This document shows positions 35,201-43,722 of a stretch of 49,235 nt of DNA, piece by piece; the stretch's first letter is position 1; each line of letters starts with the position of its first letter. A model generated the notes under the pieces. That model saw only the letters and a list, made by a program, of their open reading frames with translations, was not told the origin of the DNA and searched no databases. The translations under genes and the position numbers were made by a program. This stretch comes from an endosymbiont of Escarpia spicata (lineage in GTDB: Bacteria > Pseudomonadota > Gammaproteobacteria > Chromatiales > Chromatiaceae). Location of the stretch: contig QFXE01000015.1 of assembly GCA_003349915.1 (NCBI GenBank), forward strand, positions 56,355 to 105,589. The letters are read 5' to 3'.

Positions 35201-35263
35201 GATCGCCAATTGTAAACATATGCCGACAACAACCGCGAGACCGAAACTCTTCTTTAATGTCAT
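32225..35263 (-). CDS. Large periplasmic TPR-repeat protein (PrsT-like)
   Basis: A protein of about 1012 residues. The chosen ATG at 35263 gives a signal peptide (MTLKKSFGLAVVVGICLQL) ending at AHA, a signal-peptidase I site. There is no lipobox cysteine. The rest is almost entirely tetratricopeptide repeats, some 20 or more units, with phrases such as ALLGLGLLFRRTDDLPRAVD-like A-helices and DPxxxxAL turns. Size and content match the TPR proteins found with PEP-CTERM/exosortase clusters (PrsT), and a PEP-CTERM protein is encoded next door. Upstream in-frame starts at 35284 (ATG) and 35329 (GTG) would bury the signal sequence. It probably scaffolds assembly of an exopolysaccharide or surface layer. 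Confidence 0.82.
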   Translation of the reverse strand: MTLKKSFGLAVVVGICLQLAIFWNTAHAIYISPPGFVQFSGSTKIRQLLETRHFREVLKLAQTHLRNKPDDGEMLAILGYAQAGLGDWRSARRSVTRAIQLVPAARADQLRLLLANILLDKGDSKEAERIFQALLARDATNTKVLLGLGLLFRRTDDLPRAVDYFKQVLRIDPEQETALRALLQIHMERRDYPAVARVAREIPAGSPSKGLGYYFEALALIRREQPDYHAAIDLLEKALDVSNSPQVLYTLGYVLIKEQRTKESVHRLKEAIALNPNFFEALKLLGIISLRTEQPKAASEYLEKALSIKKSSELHYLLGRAYLLQDRREDGVNELMKSLESAELNSDAQSALEGLYRYIGGDLEQSEIALRQSLKTTPNALDARILLIANLLKQGRFEGAARQARLGMDLHPKLQALLLNLLAQAKLSAGDLEEAEKALLDVLERDPGAIPARLNLSGVYFRKGQYSKAEAELKNILAQDPLHAQTRLRLGRVYQATANYDAAERVLRDPKGDAPPAQLLLRELVLLKIREREHIAALEYARIIITKYPSLFDGFLLQSQVFASLGRAADAIESLDTGLQKAGDSRKSLALAAKLARVNGWHEKAVHYLQRHQAQFGLADPVLKKLYATELIELGSTSLAREVIQSSLSPADPDTAFLLAKSYIADGDQVKAEEYIDSALESGVSAEAVEKQRAELRLAIQTESLVEALQSKPDDPARYHALAEAYEFLGDFDAAIETYKRGAAKTPRKLLFHTQMARIYLKKGDTRRAIELADDVLDRLGNGADPGGDIEFRAYAVLGMSWARRQDTNKAETALESATREGSRLAPAFYQLAKIKLVKGDVETAAKLLRSAIDIEPTVIRYYLALAQIYQRSGHVQKGAAVYEEGLAVNIDSIPLLNNVALLYLGLGEYQNALSRANRALELAPQEANVLDTVGWVHLQTGNPEKAVRYLERAVDRDPKSSLYRYHLGLGYFKTGAIKLAKRELEEALNHQALAPWTQEVKRVLATIASQG

Positions 35264-35499
35264 TTTATTTATCTCATGACCCATCACGGCTTTTTGTATC
35301 GGCGCAGGTGGCTGTGCAGACACCATCACTCAGAGCAGGTTGTTCAAAACGTCATCATACACGTTTCAAAGTCCACCACTTATTTGGCAGACAAAATTGA
35401 CGGTACAGCAAGGATGCGCATCCAGGCGCCATAATGAACAGGAAGGACTTTTTCAGGTGTTTCGATCGCTATATAAACTTGTATTTTGAAAATCGAGAA

Positions 35500-35533
35500 G
35501 CAGGAAGGAGGCCCCAATCGGCCTCCTTCCTGC
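35500..35533 (-). terminator. Terminator hairpin after the PEP-CTERM gene
   Basis: GCAGGAAGGAGGC (35500-35512) pairs with GCCTCCTTCCTGC (35521-35533) around a short loop, 18 nt after the stop of the PEP-CTERM gene on the minus strand. It is a strong stem with only a modest T-rich tail (TTCTCGATTTTC). Confidence 0.75.
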
Positions 35534-35551
35534 TGTGAGGGGAAAGACAGT

Positions 35552-36967
35552 CTATGCGTTGTATCTGGCGGGCATTGTACGTCTGCGCCGTGATACGGCT
35601 ACACCGAGTAGACCGGTGCCCAGCAATATCAGCGTGCCCGGTTCAGGTGTCCGGATGGTAAAATCGGCTGCCATGACCTGGTCAAATGGCAGTGCCCAAG
35701 ACCGATCAAACACCGCAATGTCGGGCCCGGGCGTCGTCAGATGCTGTTCGAACAAGGGTCCTAAGGTGATATTAATGTCACCGACACCCAAAGTATTCAC
35801 TATGCCAGGCAGATCCAGTCCCAGATGGGCAGAGAGGATCTCCAGATCGAACGTGGGGTCGATCCGCAGGGAAGTGGTATTGGTGAAGGTGTTGTCGAGG
35901 AAAAAAGTAGGCGTGACTGTGGTTTCCTTTGCCACTGGTGTGTCGAACAGGACGCTGTCCCCCACTGCAACAGTCTTGGACTGCCCGTCACTGAGATCCA
36001 GCTGTACCATCAACGTCGGATCGAAGGTAAAACTCTGGACAACCTGGACGTTGGCGCCAACCAGGACGTCGAGCAGCTCGTAGCCGGCCGATGCGCCGAA
36101 AATCCCAATCTCTGCGCCCAATGGCGGCAGGCCAAGCAGGGTTGTTGCGATCAGGTCAAGGTCTACATCCACGTCAAGGAGGGGGTCGGAACCTATGCCG
36201 GAGGAGACGAGGTCTCCACTGGCGTTGGTCCCCGCGGTCGAGGTGTCGAGGTCCGGAATCTGAGCCGTGGTGGTGATTGGTCCAACATCAAACGTGACGG
36301 CGGTGGTATTCGAGTCGATATCCACCAGATTGATCGTCTCGTCAATATCAATAGTCGGAAAATCCAGGGCGCCGCAGAATGCGACGCAAACTTCGAATCC
36401 CCCCTCCGCGTGTACGTCGAAGACGAAATCGAGGGTCAACGAGGCCTCGGGGAAGTTCGTGCTCATGGCGGTGGCACCCTCGGCGAGCGAGGGGGAAAGA
36501 AGGAGCGGCGCCCCCGCGCTCAGATCCTGCGGGTCAGGCCACTCGAACGTGGTGCCCACCGGGTACGCCACGTTGACCGAGCCGGAGTCGGCGGCGAGGG
36601 CGAGATCAAAACCGATCTGGCCATCCGTGCTGCCGGAAATCTCAGCGCCGTAGTCCCCTAGATCGGCTGCGGGAATCGTCACCGCAGGTGTACAGATGCC
36701 CCACGCGCAAATTTCCGGAATCAGGGTGATTGACGGTGTCGTGACTTCAGCGATACCCCCAATCGAGCCGGATTCGTTCCATTGCGGACCAATGAAATGG
36801 TTTATATCCAGGATTCCCGCCGCACCCGGCGCCCACATGCTCTGGTCTGTTGTCTCAAACGCTACGTCACTTCCGTACATTGCCGCTTGAACCGGGGCCT
36901 GCCAGAAAGCAATCAGGCAACCGCCCCATAGTGCAACCAGAATCCTCCACACTCTTTGCATACCCAT
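35552..36967 (-). CDS. PEP-CTERM sorting-domain exported protein
   Basis: A 471-residue exported protein. A Sec signal peptide at residues about 1-28 ends at VQAA. The C-terminus has the full exosortase sorting signal: PEPGTLILLGTGLLGVA (Pro-Glu-Pro, then a hydrophobic helix), followed by an Arg cluster SRRRR and a short tail. The mature part is Asp/Thr/Gly-rich, predicted beta-rich, with few lysines, typical of PEP-CTERM proteins. AAGGA precedes the ATG. It lies upstream of the TPR gene in the same direction, with a terminator between. No exosortase (EpsH) is in this window. The role of the mature domain is unknown. Confidence 0.9.
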   Translation of the reverse strand: MGMQRVWRILVALWGGCLIAFWQAPVQAAMYGSDVAFETTDQSMWAPGAAGILDINHFIGPQWNESGSIGGIAEVTTPSITLIPEICAWGICTPAVTIPAADLGDYGAEISGSTDGQIGFDLALAADSGSVNVAYPVGTTFEWPDPQDLSAGAPLLLSPSLAEGATAMSTNFPEASLTLDFVFDVHAEGGFEVCVAFCGALDFPTIDIDETINLVDIDSNTTAVTFDVGPITTTAQIPDLDTSTAGTNASGDLVSSGIGSDPLLDVDVDLDLIATTLLGLPPLGAEIGIFGASAGYELLDVLVGANVQVVQSFTFDPTLMVQLDLSDGQSKTVAVGDSVLFDTPVAKETTVTPTFFLDNTFTNTTSLRIDPTFDLEILSAHLGLDLPGIVNTLGVGDINITLGPLFEQHLTTPGPDIAVFDRSWALPFDQVMAADFTIRTPEPGTLILLGTGLLGVAVSRRRRTMPARYNA

Positions 36968-37472
36968 TTTGATATCCTTTTTGTGTTCGTCCAGTCATGA
37001 AGCGCGATCGAGTTCTAAATCACTGCAAATTTATTGTTCCTGTCGTCGTAAGAGTTGCGGTGGTAATAAGGCCAAGGCTTTTGGTGTCCAATAAATAAAA
37101 ACCGGCACAAATAACATGTAAAGTCAAGCATGTTTTGTGCCTTAAAAGGTATATCTTTGTTTTTGCGGCGAAATGCTCATATCAGAAGCGATCATATAGT
37201 TAAGAAATGTAAAATAATTCGACACATTGTTATGAATATAAATCCTATTATAAGGGTATACTCCTAGAAATTATGCTCTTCGCGCCGCTCTTTTTTCATT
37301 CCAGAGCTCCACTGCGGGTTATTAACTTGCTGTAATAAAAGAAAATATCAAGGATCTGTGGTCCGGGAAGAAGGCAGGATTCGCAGTCCAGGGCAGGACG
37401 ATTGCAACTGTAAAGTTTTTCGACAGTTTAAGGGCCGGTATTAAACCAAAGGGATTAGTCTACGGGTCGGGG
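36968..37472. other. Gene-free AT-rich interval
   Basis: 505 nt between the PEP-CTERM gene (leftward) and the maf stop. It is richer in A+T than the surroundings, and I see no open frame that looks coding and no convincing repeat or RNA. It probably contains the PEP-CTERM promoter; an AAGGA site lies at its left edge. Confidence 0.5.
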
Positions 37473-38072
37473 TCAGGCGTTTTCCAGGACATCCCAGCCC
37501 TCGTTGGCCAGCATATCCACCAGGCGGATCAGCGGTAGTCCGATCAACGAATTGGGATCGTTGCCCTCCATCTTCTCAAACAGCGTGATACCCAAGCCTT
37601 CCGATTTGAATGAGCCTGCGCAGTTATAGGGCTGTTCGCGCTGAAGATAGTGCTCGATGGCCTGCTGTTCCAGCTGACGGAAATAGACGTGAAAGGGTTC
37701 GCAGCAAATCTGAGTGTTACCGGTACGGCTGTTAAGCAAGCAGAGGCCGGTGGAGAATGTGACGCGCTTTCCGGCGGCCTTTGAGAGTTGCTCGACGGCA
37801 CGTTCGTGGCTGCCGGGTTTACCGAGAATGTCTCCGTCAATAGTTGCCACCTGGTCGGAGCCGATAATGAGGGCGTCTGGCCAAGATTCTCTTACCGCCT
37901 CGGCTTTGAGTCTGGCAAGGCGGGTGACCAGCGCCTCCGGGGTCTCTTCTGGAACAGGTGTCTCGTCGATCTCTGGAGAGGCTGTTTCAAAGGCGATGCC
38001 AAGGCGGTTGAGAAGCTCGCGTCTGAAAGGGGAGGTGGAGCCAAGGACGAGGGTTCGCATTACTGTGGCCAT
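37473..38072 (-). CDS. yceF: Maf-family nucleotide pyrophosphatase (YceF type)
   Basis: A 199-residue cytosolic enzyme that hydrolyses non-canonical nucleotides, in the YceF subgroup probably 7-methyl-GTP. LVLGSTSPFRRELLNRLG is the N-terminal phosphate-binding Maf signature. DETPVPEETPEALVTRLA and IIGSDQVATIDGDILGKPG follow, with the catalytic Asp in GSDQV. The last part has NCAGSFKSEGLG and FEKMEGNDPNSLIGLPL. I start at ATG 38072 (MATVMRT), since the longer frame to 38153 adds 27 residues unlike the family. yceF usually adjoins yceD-rpmF; here the oad genes lie between. Confidence 0.93.
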   Translation of the reverse strand: MATVMRTLVLGSTSPFRRELLNRLGIAFETASPEIDETPVPEETPEALVTRLARLKAEAVRESWPDALIIGSDQVATIDGDILGKPGSHERAVEQLSKAAGKRVTFSTGLCLLNSRTGNTQICCEPFHVYFRQLEQQAIEHYLQREQPYNCAGSFKSEGLGITLFEKMEGNDPNSLIGLPLIRLVDMLANEGWDVLENA

Positions 38073-38363
38073 ATCAACTTCTATCAATTTAAGTGTGTCT
38101 GGAGGTTGGACGCGCGGATAATAGCAAAAACCACAGCGAATAAGCGCATTCAAGCTGACTCTGTTGTATATTGGGTAGAAATTATGCTGTTTATTATTCT
38201 ATTGGTATTTTCAATACAAAGCATGAATAATCTTAATAGATGGCATGTTTTCCTTTAATTAACAATAAGTAGCTCTTCTTTCTTAATGTGGATCGTGCTT
38301 GACTCATGTCCACCAAGTGACGTAAAAAGGACGCTGCGTGCTATTGGGAGACAAGATTTGCCT

Positions 38364-38621
38364 ATGCCAATATCGGATTTACTGCTGGCTGGTTCCAAGC
38401 TTATGGCGCTGGGAATGGGGATTGTGTTCTCTTTTCTGGTTGTTCTGGTATTTGTCATGCTGGCCATGTCCCGTTTTGCCATGGCGCTGCAGAAGCCGGA
38501 ATTGGAGGAGCAGCCGGATGGGGGGCTGCCTGTCTTACAGCAGGGTCACCCATCAGCAAGAGGGGATCTGGTTGCCGTCATAACAGCGGCCGTCACCCGT
38601 TACCGCGCGACACACAATTGA
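38364..38621 (+). CDS. oadG: Oxaloacetate decarboxylase gamma subunit
   Basis: An 85-residue single-span membrane protein. The start at ATG 38364 gives MPISDLLLAGSKLMALGMG, followed by the transmembrane segment GIVFSFLVVLVFVMLAM and a cytoplasmic tail. This is the standard gamma-subunit layout. GGGAG lies 13 nt upstream. The frame extends back to 38286, but those residues do not match the family. The gamma subunit assembles the alpha and beta subunits of the sodium-pumping decarboxylase, and its gene precedes oadA and oadB here as in other bacteria. The His-rich metal-binding end seen in some homologues is not obvious. Confidence 0.85.
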   Translation: MPISDLLLAGSKLMALGMGIVFSFLVVLVFVMLAMSRFAMALQKPELEEQPDGGLPVLQQGHPSARGDLVAVITAAVTRYRATHN

Positions 38622-38692
38622 TTATCCAGTAAAATCCGACTCCTATATAATTATTTTGACCTGATCTGTTAACAGATGGCGGCAGACTTCCC

Positions 38693-40477
38693 ATGACTGA
38701 AAAAAAACCTCTAGGTATCACTGAGCTTGTTTTGCGTGACGCCCATCAGTCGCTGTTTGCGACGCGTATGCGCATCGAGGATATGTTGCCGATCGCCGAG
38801 AAGCTTGATCGGGTGGGATTCTGGTCCCTTGAGACTTGGGGCGGTGCAACCTTCGATGCCTGCATTCGCTTTCTGGGCGAAGATCCCTGGGAGCGGCTGC
38901 GCCGGTTGAAAAAGGCCATGCCGAAAACTCCTCAGCAGATGTTGCTGCGTGGTCAGAATATACTCGGTTATCGGCATTACGCGGACGATGTCGTCGAATC
39001 TTTTGTCGATCGTGCGGCGGAAAATGGTATCGACGTATTCCGCATCTTCGATGCGATGAATGATTTGCGGAACCTGGAAACCGCGGTCAAAGCCACCTTG
39101 AAGACAGGCAAACATGCGCAGGGCACCATGTCCTATACGGTGAGTCCTGCGCACGACATGGACTATTGGTTGACGATGGGTCGTCAACTCGAAGAGATGG
39201 GCTGCGATTCCATCTGCATCAAGGATATGGCGGGCCTGCTCAGGCCCTATGTGGCCGAAGAGCTGGTTACCCGCCTGAAATCCTCCTGTTCGATTCCCAT
39301 TGCCTTGCATAGTCATGCCACTACCGGCATGAGCACTGCGACTGCGGTCAAGGTTGCGGAAGCGGGTATCGACATGTTGGACACGTCGATCTCTTCCATG
39401 TGTATGACCTATGGCCATTCAGCGACTGAGTCGGTGGTGGCAATTATGGATAACACGGCGCGCGATACCGGTCTCAATCTGCACCTGTTGGAAGAGATCG
39501 CAGCCTATTTTCGCGAAGTGCGAAAAAAGTATGCGAAGTTTGAGGGTTCCTTGAAAGGGGTTGATTCAAGAATTCTGGTGGCACAGGTGCCTGGTGGCAT
39601 GCTGACCAATATGGAGAATCAACTGCGTGAGCAGGGTGCCTGTGACCGTTTCGACGAGGTACTGGAAGAGATACCCAAGGTGCGCAAGGATCTTGGGTAT
39701 ATTCCATTGGTGACGCCTACTTCGCAGATCGTCGGTACCCAAGCCGTTATCAATGTGCTGCTGGGTGAACGCTATAAGAATATCGCTAAAGAGACGGCGG
39801 GTGTGTTGAAGGGTGAATATGGTGCAACTCCGGCACCGGTCGATAAGCTGCTTCAGGACAAAGTACTGGATGGTGGGGAGGCGATTACCTGTCGTCCGGC
39901 TGACTTGATCGAGCCGGAGATGGACAAGTTGGCGAATGAATTTGATCTCCTTGCCAAAGAGAAGGGACTGCGGGTTGCGGATGCGGTAGTCGACGATGTG
40001 TTGATCTATGCGCTCTTTCCCCAGGTTGGGCTTAAGTTTCTTGAGAATCGGGATAATCCGGATGCATTTGAACTGGTGCCCGGACAGGAACCGGAAGTGC
40101 CGGTCGCTGCAGCGCCAGTTTCGAACGATGAGCCTGGTTTCTACCAGGTTGAAGTCAATGGTGTGGCCTACGACGTGAAGGTAACTGCCGGTGGCGAGGT
40201 GAGTGGCATTCAGCCTGCCCCTGCCCCTGCCGCTAGCGCGGCACCGGTGCCGGCAGCTGCCGGTGGCGGGTTGGTCTCCTCTCCATTGGCGGGGAATATA
40301 TTTAAGATAAATGTTGTGAAGGGCCAGTCGGTTGCCGCTGGTGAAGTGGTGATGATCCTTGAAGCCATGAAGATGGAGACCGAGGTGCGGACGACGATTG
40401 CCGGTGTGGTCGCGGATATCCTGGTCAAAGAGGGTGATACCGTCCAGGTCGATGATGCACTATTGAGTCTCGCCTGA
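38693..40477 (+). CDS. oadA: Oxaloacetate decarboxylase alpha subunit (biotin carboxyltransferase)
   Basis: A 594-residue subunit that moves CO2 from oxaloacetate to its own biotin. The N-terminal carboxyltransferase TIM barrel (about 1-300) starts [17 protein letters not shown], with the metal-binding Asp, and contains [14 protein letters not shown]. The conserved central domain (about 300-470) follows. An Ala/Pro-rich hinge ([19 protein letters not shown]) leads to the biotinyl domain. The biotin-accepting lysine is Lys560 in LEAMKMET, 34 residues from the end, as expected. The complex decarboxylates oxaloacetate to pyruvate and pumps Na+. Its stop overlaps the oadB start. Confidence 0.96.
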   Translation: MTEKKPLGITELVLRDAHQSLFATRMRIEDMLPIAEKLDRVGFWSLETWGGATFDACIRFLGEDPWERLRRLKKAMPKTPQQMLLRGQNILGYRHYADDVVESFVDRAAENGIDVFRIFDAMNDLRNLETAVKATLKTGKHAQGTMSYTVSPAHDMDYWLTMGRQLEEMGCDSICIKDMAGLLRPYVAEELVTRLKSSCSIPIALHSHATTGMSTATAVKVAEAGIDMLDTSISSMCMTYGHSATESVVAIMDNTARDTGLNLHLLEEIAAYFREVRKKYAKFEGSLKGVDSRILVAQVPGGMLTNMENQLREQGACDRFDEVLEEIPKVRKDLGYIPLVTPTSQIVGTQAVINVLLGERYKNIAKETAGVLKGEYGATPAPVDKLLQDKVLDGGEAITCRPADLIEPEMDKLANEFDLLAKEKGLRVADAVVDDVLIYALFPQVGLKFLENRDNPDAFELVPGQEPEVPVAAAPVSNDEPGFYQVEVNGVAYDVKVTAGGEVSGIQPAPAPAASAAPVPAAAGGGLVSSPLAGNIFKINVVKGQSVAAGEVVMILEAMKMETEVRTTIAGVVADILVKEGDTVQVDDALLSLA

Positions 40478-41613
40478 TGGAGATCGGACTGGAACCCTTA
40501 TGGTTGTCCACCGGCCTGGCTAACTTCACTTGGGGGCAGGTGCTGATGATGCTCATCGGCGGCCTTCTGATCTATCTTGCCATCGTCAGGAAGTTTGAGC
40601 CGCTGCTGCTGCTGCCTATCGGTTTTGGGGCTATCCTGAGCAATATCCCGGTGGCTGGTATTGGGGGTGACACCGGGCTGCTCGGTTACATCTATCATGT
40701 CGGTATAGAGACCGGCGTATTTCCCCTGTTGATCTTCATGGGTGTTGGAGCGCTGACCGATTTCGGTGCGCTGATCGCCATGCCCTGGACATTGTTGTTG
40801 GGGGCTGCCGCCCAGTTCGGTATCTTCGTAACCCTGATGGGTGCGCTGGCGCTGAATATGGTGCCGGGTTTTAATTTTACCCTGGAGGATGCCTCAGCCA
40901 TCGCCATCATCGGTGGCGCCGACGGGCCGACGGCGATCTTCCTTGCATCCCGCCTTGCGCCGGATCTGCTCGGGGCGATTGCTGTGGCTGCCTACTCCTA
41001 TATGGCGCTGGTACCCATTATTCAGCCGCCGATCATGTGTTGGCTGACCAACGAGGAGGAGCGGGGTGTCGTCATGCAGCAGTTGCGCCACGTCAGCAAG
41101 CTGGAGAAGGTACTCTTCCCCTTTGCGGTATTGCTGCTCTGCATCCTCTTTCTACCTTCTGCTGCGCCGCTGATCGGTATGCTGACGTTTGGCAATCTGT
41201 TGCGGGAGAGCGGTGTGGTGGAGCGCCTGAGTCACGCAGCGCAAAATGAGATCATCAACATCGTCACGATCTTTCTGGGTCTGGCGGTGGGTTCCAAGCT
41301 CTCTGCAGATAAATTTCTTACCGTTGAGACTCTGGGTATCCTTGGTCTGGGCGCCTTTGCCTTCTGTATCGGCACGACGGCCGGCGTTTTAATGGGCAAG
41401 GTGATGCACCGTGTTACCGGCGGCAAGGTCAACCCCCTGATTGGTGCTGCCGGTGTCTCCGCCGTGCCTATGGCAGCCAGGGTGGTGAACAAGGTCGGAT
41501 TGGAAACCAATCACCACAATTTCCTCCTGATGCATGCCATGGGTCCGAACGTCGCTGGAGTCATAGGTTCTGCCGTAGCTGCTGGTGTGTTGCTGGCAAT
41601 CGTGGGTGGCTGA
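40477..41613 (+). CDS. oadB: Oxaloacetate decarboxylase beta subunit (Na+ pump)
   Basis: A 378-residue integral membrane protein with about nine transmembrane segments. It decarboxylates carboxybiotin on the alpha subunit and expels Na+. The functional core contains [15 protein letters not shown] with the key Asp149, followed by [15 protein letters not shown]. The C-terminal half has [20 protein letters not shown] and [20 protein letters not shown]. The ATG overlaps the oadA stop by one base (TGATG), so translation is coupled. Length is slightly below the Klebsiella form, because the start lies close to the first helix. The methylmalonyl-CoA/glutaconyl-CoA beta subunits are homologous, but the neighbours support oxaloacetate. 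Confidence 0.95.
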   Translation: MEIGLEPLWLSTGLANFTWGQVLMMLIGGLLIYLAIVRKFEPLLLLPIGFGAILSNIPVAGIGGDTGLLGYIYHVGIETGVFPLLIFMGVGALTDFGALIAMPWTLLLGAAAQFGIFVTLMGALALNMVPGFNFTLEDASAIAIIGGADGPTAIFLASRLAPDLLGAIAVAAYSYMALVPIIQPPIMCWLTNEEERGVVMQQLRHVSKLEKVLFPFAVLLLCILFLPSAAPLIGMLTFGNLLRESGVVERLSHAAQNEIINIVTIFLGLAVGSKLSADKFLTVETLGILGLGAFAFCIGTTAGVLMGKVMHRVTGGKVNPLIGAAGVSAVPMAARVVNKVGLETNHHNFLLMHAMGPNVAGVIGSAVAAGVLLAIVGG

Positions 41614-41624
41614 CGCCCTGTGTC

Positions 41625-41712
41625 CCTCGCTGCGAGTCGCGGCTCCTATTGGCATTGTGTCCTTTGCATCTTCAGAAATCAGGGTAGGCCGGTTCAAGCG
41701 CAGCGGAACCGG
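41625..41712. repeat. REP elements after oadB (one complete, one degenerate)
   Basis: The complete element at 41684-41712 reads GTAGGCCGGTTCAAGCGC then AGCGGAACCGG, nearly identical to the minus-strand copy at 11342-11370. Just upstream (41625-41648) the minus strand reads ATAGGAGCCGCGACTCGCAG, a degenerate member resembling the 6608 type. They fill the gap between oadB and yceD. Confidence 0.75.
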
Positions 41713-41800
41713 CAATCCCGCCTACACCACATTTCCTAACTTAGTGAACCGGCTGGTCATTTTGACACGCCGGCCCTTTCCATAATATCATTGTCCGCTT

Positions 41801-42331
41801 ATGTCGCAGCACTTGCCCGATCAGTTTGATCCTTGGCGCTTTGCTGATCTGGGCAATCAAATCAGCGGTCGATTTCCGTTGGCGGATTTGCCGAGATTAC
41901 GGGCTTGCCTGATGGATACCGAAGGCGAAGTCGCCTTTGACTTGGTGTTTCAGCGTGATGAGCGCCGACGCGCCTGTGTGCGGGGTGATTTGCGGGCTTC
42001 ATTGAAACTGGAGTGTCAGCGCTGTCTCGGTCCGATGGTATTGCCGGTGGATGCGGAGATCTCTCTGGCGTTTGTCGAAGGCCAGGATGAGGCTGAAGCG
42101 TTGCCGGAGCAGTTGGACCCTCATCTTGTGGAAGATGGGCGGGTGAAACTCAGGGACTTGGTGGAAGACGACCTGTTACTGGTGTTGCCCCAAGTTGCCA
42201 GGCATTCGGAAGGGGACTGCACAATGCTGTCTGCGGATGAGCCTTCCCTTGATCCGGAATCGGAAAGCGGGATGGCAGAGCGGGAGAACCCGTTTGCAAT
42301 GCTTGCAGAATTGAAGCGCGACCACGATTAA
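41801..42331 (+). CDS. yceD: YceD / DUF177 family protein (23S rRNA accumulation)
   Basis: A 176-residue protein of the DUF177 family, named in E. coli as a factor for 23S rRNA accumulation. The conserved region is CVRGDLRASLKLECQRCLG, with the Cys-x2-Cys pair, followed by the acidic segment VEDGRVKLRDLVEDDLLLVL. The C-terminus is acidic and ends near AMLAELKRD, the family ending. It directly precedes rpmF, the universal neighbour of this gene. No membrane segment. No clear Shine-Dalgarno before the ATG. Confidence 0.93.
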   Translation: MSQHLPDQFDPWRFADLGNQISGRFPLADLPRLRACLMDTEGEVAFDLVFQRDERRRACVRGDLRASLKLECQRCLGPMVLPVDAEISLAFVEGQDEAEALPEQLDPHLVEDGRVKLRDLVEDDLLLVLPQVARHSEGDCTMLSADEPSLDPESESGMAERENPFAMLAELKRDHD

Positions 42332-42359
42332 TTGTTAGACTGAACTTAGGAGCTCAGCC

Positions 42360-42539
42360 ATGGCTGTTCAAAAGAGCAAAAAAACCCCTTCCAGGCGTGG
42401 CATGCGTCGTTCTCACGATGCCCTGTCTGCGGAGACTCTCTCCATCGATTCCACCTCCGGTGAAACCCACCTGCGCCATCATATGAGTGCCGATGGTTTT
42501 TACCGTGGCCGTAAAGTGATCGATACCAAAGGCGAATAA
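42360..42539 (+). CDS. rpmF: 50S ribosomal protein L32
   Basis: A 59-residue ribosomal protein starting [19 protein letters not shown], the unmistakable L32 N-terminus, with the internal [17 protein letters not shown]. As in other gammaproteobacteria it lacks the zinc-binding cysteines. AGGAG lies 8 nt before the ATG. It sits between yceD and plsX, the conserved order, and is followed by an intrinsic terminator before plsX. Confidence 0.97.
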   Translation: MAVQKSKKTPSRRGMRRSHDALSAETLSIDSTSGETHLRHHMSADGFYRGRKVIDTKGE

Positions 42540-42567
42540 GGCACCTCAGTGGTCTGTTCCCTCGGAA

Positions 42568-42626
42568 TCTGTCGGATTTAGACTGTGCCCCCGGAAACGC
42601 AGTAGATCAATTCCAAATCCGACAGA
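42568..42626. repeat. 12-bp inverted repeat between rpmF and plsX
   Basis: TCTGTCGGATTT (42568-42579) and AAATCCGACAGA (42615-42626) are perfectly complementary across 35 nt. It may be a decayed mobile or REP-like element, or a weak RNA structure. It is separate from the terminator that follows. Confidence 0.5.
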
Positions 42627-42646
42627 CTCCTGGTTAAACCTGGAGT

Positions 42647-42679
42647 CCCGGCAGATCCTCTGATCTGGCCGGGTTCTTT
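42647..42679 (+). terminator. Intrinsic terminator / attenuator before plsX
   Basis: CCCGGCAGATC (42647-42657) pairs with GATCTGGCCGGG (42662-42673, one bulged G) around CTCT and is followed by TTCTTTA. It would end or reduce rpmF transcription before plsX, letting ribosomal-protein and lipid genes be expressed at different levels. Confidence 0.75.
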
Positions 42680-42702
42680 ATTATCTGGGCTTATCAAATC
42701 TG

Positions 42703-43722
42703 ATGACTAAAGCTGTCACAATCTCTCTGGACGCGATGGGTGGCGACGGCGGCATTGATGTCGTTATCCCTGCCGCTCTGGACTACCTGAAACATGATAA
42801 AGAGACCTCCCTTATCCTGGTAGGGCAGGAGGCGCTGCTCAAGGAGAGGGTCGGCAGCCATGGATTTGGTGATCGTCTGAAGATTCATCACGCTTCCCAG
42901 GAAGTCGCGATGGATGAGCTACCATCCAAGGCGCTGCGGGGGAAAAAGGACTCCTCCATGCGCGTTGCCATAAATTTGGTAAAGGAGGGCGTTGCCGATG
43001 CCTGTGTCAGTGCCGGTAATACCGGTGCGTTGATGGCGACTTCCCGTTTTGTACTGAAGATGCTGCCGAATGTAGATCGTCCTGCGATCATTTCGGCGCT
43101 GCCTTGTATCGAAGGCCAGACCTACATGCTCGATCTGGGTGCGAATGTAGATTGTACTGCCGAGCATCTGTTTCAGTTTGCGGTGATGGGCAGCGAGTTG
43201 GTCTCGGCGGTGGCGGATATTCCCAATCCCCGTATCGGCCTGCTCAACATCGGACAAGAAGAGATCAAGGGTAATGAGCAGGTAAAGAGTGCCCATGAAC
43301 TGCTGGCGGCAAGTTCGCTGAATTATGTCGGTTATGTGGAAGGGGATGATGTCTACAAAGGCGGTGCGGATGTTGTCGTCTCCGACGGTTTTGTCGGCAA
43401 TGTTGCGCTCAAGAGCAGTGAAGGCGTGGCCAAGATGATCAGCCACTTCATGAAGGAGGGCTTCAGCAAGAACTGGCTGACCAAGCTTGCCGGATTGATT
43501 GCCATGCCGGTGCTCCGGTCGCTTCGCCGCCGTATCGACCCACGCCGTTATAATGGTGCCAGTCTGCTGGGCTTGCGGGGCATTGTCATCAAAAGCCATG
43601 GCGGCGCGGATGAGCTGGCGTTTGCCAATGCGATCAGTAGAGCGCGCAAAGAGGCGCTTACCGATGTTCCATCCCGCATCAAGGCCCAGGTCGAAGCGCA
43701 TTTGAGAAGGGAAAGCGAGTGA
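42703..43722 (+). CDS. plsX: Phosphate acyltransferase PlsX
   Basis: A 339-residue peripheral enzyme that converts acyl-ACP to acyl-phosphate for phospholipid synthesis by PlsY. The N-terminus [20 protein letters not shown] is the family signature. [18 protein letters not shown] and [20 protein letters not shown] follow, then [21 protein letters not shown]-like residues near 225-245. Length is normal. Its last codons overlap the GTG start of fabH by 4 nt (GTGA), so translation is coupled. It follows rpmF across a terminator and heads the fatty-acid gene block. Confidence 0.97.
   Translation: MTKAVTISLDAMGGDGGIDVVIPAALDYLKHDKETSLILVGQEALLKERVGSHGFGDRLKIHHASQEVAMDELPSKALRGKKDSSMRVAINLVKEGVADACVSAGNTGALMATSRFVLKMLPNVDRPAIISALPCIEGQTYMLDLGANVDCTAEHLFQFAVMGSELVSAVADIPNPRIGLLNIGQEEIKGNEQVKSAHELLAASSLNYVGYVEGDDVYKGGADVVVSDGFVGNVALKSSEGVAKMISHFMKEGFSKNWLTKLAGLIAMPVLRSLRRRIDPRRYNGASLLGLRGIVIKSHGGADELAFANAISRARKEALTDVPSRIKAQVEAHLRRESE

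Noticed and set aside
41625-41712. Possible CRISPR-like or phage repeats in the intergenic hairpins
   Set aside because: The repeats are single or paired, dispersed and self-complementary with variable stems, without regular spacers or cas genes.
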